Position numbers and translations under genes: made by a program. From assembly GCA_037833965.1 (NCBI GenBank), contig AP031357.1, forward strand, positions 3,244,001 to 3,308,000: a stretch of 64,000 nt of DNA. Reading direction: 5' to 3'. Origin of the DNA: Marchantia polymorpha subsp. ruderalis (Eukaryota; Streptophyta; Marchantiopsida; Marchantiales; Marchantiaceae). This document shows positions 1 to 11,500 of the stretch, one piece after another. Each line of letters begins with the position of its first letter. Position 1 is the stretch's first letter. The notes beneath the pieces were generated by a model, which worked only from the letters and a program-made list of their open reading frames with translations, made no database searches and had not been told where the DNA came from.

Positions 1-1340
1 ACGAGTCTCACAAGTTTGTCTATCACTTGAAGAGTTGGGACGCAGATTGGCATACAGAGTCCAAAACATCCTCTCTTCTGCTGCACAAATTAAAAAATCC
101 GTCAGAGCTCACGGAAAATTTAGATGCCAAGGCAGACCTATGAGATGCACACAACGCGTCTCTTCTCTCCTCTCACAGCTTCCTCGAGAGAGCCATTCTT
201 CGACTGCACGTCCGATCTTTAACCCTTAATCTCGACATGCCTTTCCATTTTATGTATCCACGGCCTCCTGGCACTTAATCGCCTGCAATTCGATCTTCCG
301 TGCCATTTCCGCTGATCATGAGACTCAGCGCTCATATCGTGAAGAGTGCTTGAGAATGCTATTGAAAAGGTCCAGGTTTCATTACAACTGAGCGTCGTTT
401 GCTTACAGGTCAAAGGCATCAGCAGCCCAAGTCGAGGCCGGCCATGCTCGGCAAAAGAACTGGAAATGAAAAAAAATTGCGTTCCGATTATTTCCGATCG
501 CGATGGGATCGGACTGCGTTGCGGATGGAGACCAGATCCCCCAGGCTCGGGTGGATCCCAAGGACTATGGATTCTTTCTTCATTGACAGCGATGGCCACT
601 GGCGTCGCACATGTGCAGTATTACTTGTTACACGTTCATGTGAAACAGATAGAGATCTAGCGGAAGTAGCGAAGAGTCGGAGACTAATATTTTTTTACAG
701 CTTCAGGGCCAAGCTTCAGTTCAAGCCTCGAGTTTCATGTTCCAACCTCTCAACTCTCTGCCCCGGCATCAACGAAATATTCTGCTCGGGTGAGTGCTCT
801 GCTCTGTTCCATCCCCCACCGAAACTGAGCCAAAACAGCACGGACTCCATGCCTAGTTCTATTTCAAGGTGCTTCAGATTGTTGGTCTGTGTTCATCAAG
901 CGGAATCGAATTGTTAAGACTTGAATGTATCTTTCGACGAGTACCTGTTTCTATTTGTGAGCATTGGAAACGGATTAGGCGCATTATCTGCGAACGGATC
1001 GTGCTCTGGTGATGGGGATTTTCCGTCGACATTAATCGAAGATGGATCGGAGGTAACCCGGAGTTCTATCCCCCCCCCCCCCGGAAGTCCTCTCCCTTAC
1101 GTTTCGCGTGCACAGCGAGAAGGATGCGAAGAGCCCATCAACCCGTGCAAGGCCTGAACGAAACGGGTGGCAGGGCCTAGCCGCTCCACCTACTCTGTAG
1201 GTCTATCTCTCCCTCGCCTCCGTATAATTCGTTCCAGGCTCTCTTCTGTCCCTTTGTCTCGTTGCTAGTTGACTTTACCGCTACGACTTTGACCCACATT
1301 GCCCCGTTGCATCTTCAACGCACTAAAGGCCAGAGATACT
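1..1340. other. Gene-free GC-moderate stretch, possible untranslated exon
   Basis: No protein family is recognisable in any frame. The longest open frame (about 399-917, +) has no motif and a composition I would not trust as coding. A block near 702-789 is bounded by a good acceptor-like site (a T run then ACAG) and a donor-like GTGAGT, so it could be a non-coding or leader exon of a transcript. There is a run of 13 C at 1070-1082. The character changes sharply near 1340, where AT-rich DNA begins. Confidence 0.35.
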
Positions 1341-3400
1341 TGAATTTGTGATAAGATTCATTTGCACTTTACAGACTTCATATTTCTTTGCTAGAGTGAG
1401 AATTCTATTCCTGAAAGTTGTCACTCCAGACGTTTAGGAATGAAAGATCGTTATAGTGAAGATCATATCATTTCGAGGTTTAAATAAATATATTTCATTC
1501 ATGTTAAGGTAAAATTATTATTTTGTCTTTTTATCAAAATGATTCAAATTATTAACAATATATTACTAATATTCCTATTTCTAAATTGATTGTTTAATCT
1601 CTTAGTGAAATAAAATTTCAACTAAATTTTAGTAGATTAAAAATTAATTCTGTCTTAACAGAATTTATAAGCTTGACAACTAATCTCAAATAAAACATTA
1701 TATGAATTTGAGTGATAAGATCAGTGAAATAATGAAGATGTCACCAATCATATGACGATTGTTAAATCAGATATCAACGAGCATGAAATAGCCAACAGTT
1801 AGGTCAGATTTGTAGTTATCATCACTTGCACTTCCATTTGAATTACGTCATGTTAGAGAAAAATTAGTCCTAAAAATAAGATGTGAATAATGATAAGTAT
1901 TATATAGTTTATAAACATTTATGAAATATGAATTATAAACAAAAATTATTATTTTTACATGATATATAGATATTCAAAGTTTTTTCATGTTTTGATGTTT
2001 TCCATCCTATTTCAAAGATTTATATATGAAAAATTGATTGGTATTGATGAACGTATCATGATGCCAAATATTTTATTCATTAATTTGGAATGAAGAACAG
2101 TTTTATTTGAAGTTTTGTTACAAAGATACGAAGCAAAAGTTAAATCATGATAAGTACAAAATTCGTTGGTTAAATGCTGTGAATGAAATGAGTCGAGATT
2201 TGATTCAAAATGAGCATCATAAAATGATTTGACTCTTGAAATGAGTCAGGATTATTTTTGATAAACTCTGAAATTAATTGAAAATTATAATGTAGGTATA
2301 TAACATAACAAAATAAAGATTAGAAATAACAGAATTATAGCAACCAATTTATGCATATATGCTACTTTGATTTATCATATGTTTGTGACTTCATTAAAGA
2401 TTAACTAAAGCTACAAACAAATTAACAATTGAAATTATGATTTTGGGGCCAAGTTTTGGGTTAAGTGATCTTATTAGGGATTCAAGAAGCTATAAGGTGT
2501 TTAGAATTGAACTATATCGATTATCCATATTTATCAATGTATTTCTGCATCAAAATATAACTAAGTTTTTTCTTAAAATGAAAATATATATTTACATGGA
2601 TTTTGGATTTTGAATATTATTTTTGCTTTCAGAGAGGAAAAGATTGATTAGAAATAAAATATATTTTTTAGTCATTGAAGGTACTTTAATATTTTATAAT
2701 TTATGCTTGAAATTACTTTGAGCTTAAAACATAAATTTTAATGCTTTCCGTATGTATATTTTTATTTCCTTATTAGGATAATAATTTAACATTGTAAGAA
2801 ATCTAAACTAAAGCATGACAATTATACCTATTGACATAAATGAAAATGAAATAAGTTTAGGATTGATAAACTATCTTAAGATAACTTAAGAAAATAATCT
2901 TGCAGAGAAAATTTTGTTAGTTTAAAACTTCACAATGAACTAAAAATATATTTCATGAGATTAAAAAAAAATTTGTACATCAATATGATTCCTCAAAAAA
3001 TGTCAAGTTGATTCAATTTCTATATTGAACGGTCATACTGAATCTTAAAAATTTGACACATTAATACTTTTACCAGGAAATTTGAATGAGATTTTTTCAC
3101 TTTGAAATAAACTTATATAAATTGAATACTCTCCAAATTCTTATGAAGGTTCGATATTTCTGTCAAATTTCAAAAACTTATATATTTTACGTATTTGTAT
3201 CAATTATTTAGCATATTTCTATCACATGACACAAATATGACGACATTATTTTGTTTCAAAGTAAAACACCAGTTTGTCAGCATGAACTGTTACGATGCAA
3301 GCCATTCATAATAGACATTTCGGAAAGATTTTTGTGTCTGAGGAAATTAAGTTTTGTCTTAGCGCATGAAATAGGAGAATAAGCTACTTACCTCGATTGT
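1340..3400 (+). mobile_element. AT-rich decayed repeat DNA with a trace of a Copia reverse transcriptase
   Basis: This stretch is very rich in A and T and has no open frame of note. Around 2165-2290 the + strand reads like the start of the Copia reverse-transcriptase domain: W-x-x-A-V-N-E-M, then a D-L-I-x-N-E block, in the order usual for RVT_2. I therefore infer an old Ty1/Copia element on the + strand, heavily decayed. No ends or LTRs could be placed, so the limits given are simply those of the AT-rich block. It is much older-looking than the Gypsy-type element at 52.7-57.4 kb. Confidence 0.4.
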
Positions 3401-4828
3401 GTCCCTACCAGCATTTATTGATGCACATAAATAAGCTTCGAAAGTTTACAAACTGTACTGGTACTACGCAGTAGTAGAGTTCGTGGCAAGCTCACCAGAA
3501 TGTGTAATGTATGATGAAGGTATGTACAAGCTTGCAATATCTCTTGACCACATCCGCCAATGTTCAACAGTGTGGAAGTGCTCATCGACGCAAATAATTT
3601 ATTCGTCCATATGATCACCGATTCTCATGGTTTTGCTTACCTCGCCTTACACGTCACGATGACTGAAGCTTTGCCCTCACTACTAGATACGAATATATAT
3701 ATATACTCTCGTCACGACAAAGTCAATCCAAGATCTTGAAGCTATGTGGTACTTCTATTCGCAGCCACACTTCACAAGGCAGGGTGTCCGAAGACATCGA
3801 CAAACCACGTAATCAAATCTCGAAACATTTGTGTACGTCACTGTGTACGTCGGATGTGGAAACACAGGCAGCGGCAGGAGAGCGTGTTCATGCAGTACAA
3901 CAATCGTAGAGTATTAAAATACATTAGACTTGCAATAATTTAACATACAATGCGCTTCCCTTCCTCTTAAACCGGCAATGGCCATGGGCACAACTCCAAA
4001 CATGAACGTACCACGCTTCTGATTTTACGAGAGGTGAGGGGAAACTCCGGTCGCCTAACCCGTGCACACGATAAATCTAGAGCTGAGAGCTGCAAAAGCA
4101 GCCCTCCAACTCTAAGTCGGAGCAAGTATGGTGTGAATAACCGACCTCAATTTCGTGTCGAGAAGACGAGTCCGTATAATCGGGGGCCCTCTGAACTTTG
4201 GCCTGACGATCCTTTTTGGATCTCCAAAAAGCTCCTAAAGTAACCATTACCACACGCTACGCGAGTTGTGGGTCAATTTGTGGGTCAGCGACTGACGGGG
4301 GAGAGAGAGAGAGAGAGAGAGGGAGGAGTGCAACAGGGGAAGGCTGCAACCGAATGGTAAGTACAGGAGAGAATTTGCGGATTCGCAGCTGCGACAACGT
4401 TGTACTGCGGAATGGTACTAGAGAATGAGCGAGCGATCGACTTTTCACCGATTGTACTACACATTTGTCCTGCAAGTCTACTGGATGATCAAGTGACGAG
4501 GAGGAACACGACCTTGAGAGCTCGCGGTAGAGCTCGACAATACTTGTCTGAATTGTTTGGGAAATCGGTTCTCGCCTGGTGTGCTAGAGAAAGATCCACC
4601 TCTGGCACAACAGCCGAAAGGCCGAAATTCTCGAGAGGTAGAGCTAGACAAGATGTTGCAGGGAAGAATACTACCGCCGAGACTGGCGTCTCCAGGTTCC
4701 CTTAAATGGTCTCGTGCCTGCTGCATCATGGCAAAGCATCGATGTAAAGCAGGATTCAGGCTCGAGAACCAGGAACGATCCCAGCTCTCTAACGGCTTGA
4801 GATTTCGAGAGGATTGGATTCTGCACCG
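3400..4828. other. Upstream region of the ZIP transporter gene
   Basis: No recognisable coding sequence. The stretch holds an (AT)n run near 3692-3704 and a (GA)n tract near 4301-4323. It probably contains the promoter and 5' leader of the ZIP gene that starts at 4829, but I cannot place the transcription start. The open frames here, up to about 100 codons, overlap each other on both strands and carry no motif. Confidence 0.4.
4301..4323. repeat. GA dinucleotide microsatellite
   Basis: A near-perfect GA run lies about 500 bp upstream of the ZIP start codon. GA tracts near plant promoters and leaders are known binding sites for BPC/GAGA-type factors; a role here is only a possibility. Confidence 0.8.
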
Positions 4829-6929
4829 ATGGCGAATTTAATTAGTGGCAAGGTTTCCTTGAGCATGCTTGTGGGAAGCCTGTTGCTCTTCTCGTTTCTG
4901 ATCGATTCCGCGGTTGCTCACGGAGGAGCAGCCGATGAGGGCGTCGATGAGGCGTCGGTAAATCTCAGGGCCAAGAGTTTGATTCTCGTCAAGATTTACT
5001 GCTTGATCATAATCTTCTTTGCCACCTTCCTTCCTGGTATTTCACCCTACTTCTTCCGATGGAACTATGGATTTCTCGTTCTGGGAATCCAATTCGCTGG
5101 AGGCGTCTTCTTGGCCACTGCGATGCTTCATTTTCTCGGCGACTCCAACGACACCTTCGGGTCGCTCACGCCCAAGACTTATCCGTTCGCATTCATGCTG
5201 GCTTGTTCTGGTTACCTCATCACAGCGGTGGCAGATGTCATAATTCAGTCAATCTATCTTCGTCAGTCACAGAACAGACGCACTTCAGATGCTGAAACCG
5301 GTACGCTTTATAACGATGAAATTTAATATCTCCGTGACTTTCTGCATATGTCGAATTAGAAATTCAGAATCTCAAGTCCCGGTTTAAGCTCAGAACTGCT
5401 CCATGATGACTAGAATCCCAGATCATAGTTCAGAGTAGGGAAAGTTGTGCAGACAAAAAACTTGGTGAATTTCGGATTAAGACATTTATTGTGCTGCATG
5501 TGAACTCTGATAACTTCTAACTGAGTTCCTATCTATTTCTATTATCTGCAGGCAAGGAATCAGCGATAACAGGAGCTGTTGGCCCGGTATTTCACTCCAC
5601 TCCTCTCCTTGATGCATGTTCGGATTAGAGGGCATAGTTTATAATATATTAGAGAAGTTGGGCTTTGAGAAACAAATCACACCATTTTTTTGGGCTTCAG
5701 CATAATAGCATCGATTTGTAGTCCGTCTGGACATGGAGTTGATTCCCGAAAAACTGCCGGATTTTCATTCAATTTATTTTCAAGCCACCGCGTCTCAAGG
5801 TCACCTCTCGTTTAATTCAGACGAATTTCCTTCTGGAATCCATATTGTGCGTTGACACATGTTCATATCACTAAGTATAGATATTGGGATTGTTCGGAAC
5901 AAGGAAGTACGGATTCCAAACCCAGAATCGACTCTACACACGCCAATTGACTAAGCTGATCCTTCCATTCAGCTGCACCATTCTCTTATCATCTACTTAC
6001 CCAGATTTATTCAGATGGATTCTGCTATCTAATTGTTACTCCATGCATCTCGGTTTGCCTAATTTCTTCTCATATTGCCCAGCTGGACCAGCCATAGCTG
6101 CAGATATTATTTACTAATCCTACAATCTGCACGCATTTTTGTTGCGCAGAATGATCATGAGGCAGGGCACATGGTCCAAGCCACCTTGATACACACCGCT
6201 TCCATGGGAGACGCCGTGTTGCTGATCCTCGCTCTTTGTTTTCACTCAGTTTTTGAGGGCATCGCCATTGGTGTGGCAGGTATGAGAAGTGAAGCATCAG
6301 AGTTGTGCCAATATGTATTGTAGGGTCGTTGATTGTATATTATTATACTCTATCACCGGAGTTCAAAACGAGAAGCTTGTATGATGCTTATATGCTGTTG
6401 TGTTCTGGTTGGTACCTTGGCCTAAACTTTTATTATTATACAAGCAAATTCATGAGATGAGAGTTGGTCGATGGGAGGTTACGTCGTTGACGTTGACACA
6501 AGGTTGAAACCAAAATTTTGCTTTCTTGCAGCAAATAAAGCTGATGCTTGGAGATCCCTCTGGACCATCTCGCTGCACAAAGTATTTGCAGCTATTGCCA
6601 TGGGCATTGCCCTCTTGCGGATCCTCCCAAACAGGCCGTTTCTTTCATGTGCTGCTTATGCACTTGCTTTCGCCATCTCCAGTCCAGTCGGTATAGCCAT
6701 TGGAATCATTATCGACTCTACAACTCAAGGGAGCACGGCAGACTGGATATACGCCATCTCTATGGGATTTGCAGCAGGTGTCTTCATATACGTGGCGATC
6801 AATCATCTCTTGGCCAAAGGTTTCATTCCTCCAAATAACGAGAAAGTTGCAGTGGACACGCCTGTCCTCAAACTTCTTGCCTTTGCGTTGGGACTTGGCG
6901 TTTTGTTCGTGGTCATGATCTGGGATTAA
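4829..6929 (+). CDS. ZIP-family zinc/iron transporter, four exons
   Basis: Four exons are read as 4829-5300, 5552-5586, 6150-6279 and 6532-6929, all with GT-AG introns and consistent phase, giving 344 residues, close to plant ZIP proteins (about 350). An in-frame TTG lies five codons upstream of 4829, but 4829 is the first ATG. The product starts with a signal-like hydrophobic stretch ending near AVAHGG, followed by eight predicted membrane segments. Two family signatures are clear. Segment IV has [12 protein letters not shown] and segment V has [15 protein letters not shown], whose histidines bind metal in the family. The loop between segments III and IV is fairly short and holds only a few histidines (NDHEAGH). 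The second exon is only 35 nt and sits in that loop. By family knowledge it imports divalent metal (Zn, Fe or Mn) across the plasma or organelle membrane. The substrate and exact clade (the ZIP2/ZIP11 group seems likely) are inferences. Confidence 0.9.
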
Positions 6930-7760
6930 TCTACCCAGGTATACACTGATTTAAAATGTCGATTGAGTTGAATTACTATCTGTGATTTACGCACATACAT
7001 AATGTGCATGAGACACATTCCCTCTGCCGTGGGTCATACTGAGTACTATCGTCCTCATAATTCCAGCTTAAATAGATTGGTGAAGATCGATTTCTAGTCA
7101 CATCCAATGACTGGATTCTGTATACAGTCAAGCTCGTCGAGAATTCAAGATTGGATATCAAACGTTGACAGAAGGGCTGCACTGAATTTTTTGAGAAGTA
7201 ACTGGTGCAGTAGAGCCAGGTCTTCGATGTTACGAGTGTAGTTGTCAGGAAATTTGAGTCTTAGCGTGATTCGCTCCTAGTCAAGATCAAAGAAAAATCC
7301 ATAGGATTTGATCCATGCAACGGAGTTCTGACTAACAATTTGGATGTTCTGCCATGGACAGGGAGAGCGAACCGTGTCCATCCGTCGTCATCACAGCGTC
7401 CTGCTCTACATATATAATGCTGTCCAATATGCCATCTGTTGTAGCGTACCAGAATGCGCGAGGGGAATTCTGGTGGTAGACCAGGCAACAATTGAAAAAC
7501 AATAAGAAAACAACATGGAGTCTTACGCGACAACCACTGACGCTGCTGGACCCTGCTGCGACCCAATTGTACATGACATCACGAGATTCAGGTTCACGCC
7601 GAGGCCAGGGTGTAACTAGAGAAACCGCAAGTTTTTTGCAGCTCTGGATCATCTCTACGGCCCACCATGCCAAAAGTTGGTCTGCACGGTAAGACCATAC
7701 GAACAAGTATCAGGACATTAGGAACAGAACTAGATTTAGTTTGGTACTCAGTTTGATAAC
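6930..7760. other. 3' flank of the ZIP gene, nothing recognised
   Basis: This stretch presumably holds the 3' untranslated region and polyadenylation region of the transporter. Overlapping open frames on both strands around 7261-7706 show no motif and are not called. Confidence 0.4.
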
Positions 7761-9957
7761 ATATTCAGCTTCCCCGATACTCAAATTTTTTAGCTCAGTG
7801 ACGGATCCTTCAGGTTTTATACTTACAATTTACTATACCCGCTGTAGATTACAATGCGTGTTGTACATTCAGCAAGGTCAACTGAATCTGTTATCAACAA
7901 ACAAACTCTAGTTCTTGCCAATAAAAATTTAGCATTGGATTCCAATCAAGGACGTATATCCCGGGGTCCAAATGTTTTACTTTCAAATGGAAACTTTAGG
8001 TGATATCAAATTTTGTCCACTTTATAAACTTAAATATTATACTGCGTAGTTTAGTTTCCAGGGTTATTTATAGAGAAAAATTATATGTAATCATATATTT
8101 GACTATCTTTATCTGAATACTAGTCAATATATATGTTTCTCAATGTGATGATTTGATAGCTATCTTTATGTTACCCACTTGTTTCATCCGTTTTTCGGGG
8201 ATTCACTTCATTTTTTATTTTTATGTGTGCATTCTTCATGTATAAGAAGAGCGACTTTGTTTGTATGTAGGTAGACTTCCAAAATTCGAGTGAATATATC
8301 GGGATTGAGTTTTTCTATGTTTCTTTATAAAGAAGAAAGTTTTTAAGGCTGCCAAATTTCTGTTAAATTAAAGTCTAGAAGCTTTGTTAACATTGAATCA
8401 ACAAAGTCCTTATATAATCATTACATAATCATTCTCTTCTCATAACCAAAAGCTTCATGGTTATAGCTGATGCTCAGTTTTTGAAATTTCTGAAATTTCA
8501 GCTTGAGTAAGTAAAAACGTATCCGATTTGTACTTGTATATATTTTTTGAGGGCTACACAAAGATGAGGTAGTTGGTAAAGTAACTTACGATCAAACCCA
8601 ACCTCTTGTACTTTATAAAGTTCAATAATAATATTTTTGTATTTGCATCTTCATATGTGAAAAATACACTCTAAATAGTATATGTCATCTTCTTCACACA
8701 TAAATTCAATAGATAATTTTTTTATTACTTGTATACTATCAATCATTGCTATATGTGTTGTTTCATTATGATAGACACATAATCATATATAACAAAATTA
8801 TAAATCATTTATTTAAATGCTAGTAAAAGATGAAGATGTCATCTTTTTTATACTTTTCATTCAATATGACATTGAATATGATTCAAGATCAATCATATTC
8901 ACTTAGTGAAAAAAATATTCACATTTATAAATATACTAAAGTGAAATCCAAAGTTGATGATACTCTTTCAACCAATATGATCAAAACCTTGATTCAAGAA
9001 ATAAAATCTTCTCAAAAATGAACTATATTTCTATGCAATTCATCAAAAAATGTTAATGATATACGAATTTTTTTGCTTTTCAACATAATTTTTTTATTAT
9101 AATTATGTTTCATAACTTTTTAAAATCAGATTGTTTAATTTTTATGATTATCACCAATCTTTTAAAAATTAATGAATTGAAATTTGATGAATTCAAACGT
9201 AAGTTTATGAAAATAAAACTCATATCTAATATTAGAAAGTGATTTAATTTTTGTGTAACATAGATTCAAAAAAGAAATTTTTGGAAAAATTGAGCTATTA
9301 ATTTAAAGTTTTTGAGGTAAAAATAGTTTACAAGATTGTGTTTAGAATATACAAGTTAACTTACTTATTTATATATGCTTGACAACATGTGTGGTAAGTT
9401 CAATTATTCTAAATTTATAAGTGATATATGAGATATAAGTAAGAAGTATTTATTGCTTCCAGGAAATAATGGATTTATTTCTGATATTGATAAGGTTGAT
9501 TTAGATTTTTTTGAATATTGTACTATGATTATCATCATAAGAAAGTTTTTGATGTTACAATTTATACTTTTAAGAATTACTTTGATATGTATATGATAAC
9601 ATTTTCAAAAAAAAAATTAAAACTTCAATTTATGTGAAATTCACTTTATATGATTTATTGATCATCATTTTAAATTTGTGTGTAATTATTTTTTTCAAAA
9701 AAATTTGAGGTTCTTAATATTTTTTGTGAGTTAGAAAGCTCAAATTGAAAATCATATTGAACACAAGATGAAATATTATCCCATATTGTGTAGAATATGA
9801 TTCTATTTATATAATATCAATAAAAGTGTCTATGTACTAATAATGACTGATTATATTTTATAGAGTTAATAAATTTATGTAAAAACAACTATTTGTCATC
9901 TCGTCACGGTTTAAAATCTAAAAAAAAAATCATTTTTCAAAAGTCTCAATCAAACAG
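7760..9957 (+). mobile_element. Decayed Ty1/Copia element, integrase region recognisable
   Basis: The block is AT-rich and old. On the + strand, about 9370-9780 reads as a Copia integrase in the right order. First comes the zinc-binding part, with a LLPGN and ISDIDKVDLDF block typical of plant Copia. It is followed by a F-I-D-x-H stretch and a KAQIEN block that in Copia sits after the second catalytic region. The part from 7760 to about 9300 gives no reliable match, though an open frame at 8830-9021 might belong to the same element. It is heavily broken throughout. The adjacent LTR at 9958 may belong to this or to a second element. Confidence 0.7.
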
Positions 9958-10338
9958 TGTTGGAAATGATGCATAGTATGCTAAGTTGTAACATTCTTTA
10001 ATTAATTAAAACTAAAGTAGAGTTTAATCTAAATGTTGACATAAATATTTTAGCATGCAATTATCATAATTGTCACTTTAACGATCCGCGCGTTTGGTAG
10101 GTAGAGAATAGGTGTGTTAGTTAAAAACGTCACGTCAACGATCTGTGTGCTTGTTATGGATTTCTGCCATGTCATCTATCCACTAGAAGTGATATGGATG
10201 GTGGTGATAAGATCTTATTTTCTTATACTGGTTAGTTAGAGTTATATATGGGAGAGTAGATCCATTGTTGATATATCTTATCTTCAGAGCATATGTTTTT
10301 ATCTTTGAGTGAACTTCTCTTTAAACCCTACTGTTATA
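9958..10338 (+). repeat. Probable Copia LTR followed by a tRNA-Met-like primer-binding site
   Basis: The block opens with TGTTGGAAAT, a usual start for plant Copia LTRs. It is followed at about 10340-10351 by a sequence resembling the initiator-tRNA-Met primer-binding site used by Copia elements. A terminal region rich in pyrimidine-A steps precedes it. This arrangement marks it as a 5' LTR on the + strand, so the DNA to its right would be the element interior. I found no second copy of this LTR in the window. Ends are approximate. Confidence 0.5.
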
Positions 10339-11500
10339 ATGATATCAGAGACTTCTTACTCTTTCCTTGAGTATGAATTACCCCTCATGAAATAACAAAT
10401 GAATGATGATACAGAGCAGTTTTGAGTGTGTATAGAGTATGACAAAGTTCATTGATCTGCATGTAGCGAGAGGTGGAAAAGGAAAAATTGTGATTTTGCA
10501 GATATAGACAGACTTGACAAGAATCCAGTACTTATCTGATCAATTCCTAATGTATTCAATATTCAATTTCAGTGCATGGAGAAACATCATTTTTGGATGT
10601 ACTTTGTGACTTGTTGGAGTGAAGAGTTTATGACTAGAGTGATGGAATCGAGAGTGCCAATGATTATCCAATAGTTAGTTATGGAGAGACTTGGAATTAT
10701 ACCATATACATTATGTACTGAATGTTTCATGAATTTGAATCTCGAACCATCCGTAACGTTTCAGTTCAACATATATGTAGAGAATAGAACAATATACAGA
10801 CAAAAAAGATTGTGGAGAGATTTTTTTGTGAAAAATTATACGGAAAAGTACTATAGATTTGTAATAAAATCATCTATATCTTTTGTTTCTACTTTTTTGA
10901 GACTTCAGATAGTGATCATATTCATTTTGTATTAGAGTGAGTTGTGAAAGCATTGGGACATCAATCGATATGGGTGAGATTCTCAACGCAATCATGACTG
11001 AGATGAATAAGTTGAGAAAAACGATAGTATATGAATATATCAAACAGCAAACCATGGAAAATAAAATCTTCGCATTGAAAGAAGAGAAAGTAACTAGAGT
11101 AAGAGTTGGAGAAATAGAAGTTGAACCTTAAGTTCAAGCTTACCAAATTCGTCCAAAACCAATTCTTATTGATGCAAAAGAGTTAAATAGTAAATGTCTT
11201 CAAATGATTTAAAATCAAGCAAATCTTGTTTCTAATAAAAAAATACAATAAGGTAGAAATTTACAAAAGAAATAAAACCATGGGAATGCTAGAGTGATGG
11301 ATAATGAACATGAATATTCATTTTTCACATTTTCATATTTCTAGTTATGTTACATAAATGTTCATGAGATGTTATGTTACGCATAAATTTTTCACATGAT
11401 ATTTATCATAGGAGAGAGCTTTCAAAACGGGATGTTACCATTTCATGGAATAGAATGCAAAAAATACTTCGGCAAAATTTTCAAGCGGTGTATTTTTAAT
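10339..11500 (+). mobile_element. Decayed interior of a Copia-like element (probable gag region)
   Basis: This lies directly downstream of the LTR and primer-binding site. Two short open frames (10681-10935 and 10937-11131, +) fall here; the second is lysine- and glutamate-rich and might be gag-derived, but I cannot recognise a domain. The element cannot be followed past about 11.4-11.5 kb, where the composition changes back to GC-moderate. It is heavily broken. Confidence 0.35.

Noticed and set aside
399-917. 172-codon frame at the left end
   Set aside because: No ATG-linked domain, no family resemblance, and splice-like sites fall inside it.
4814-4828. Earlier start of the ZIP transporter
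   Set aside because: The upstream in-frame codon is TTG; the first ATG is at 4829 and leads directly into the signal-like stretch.
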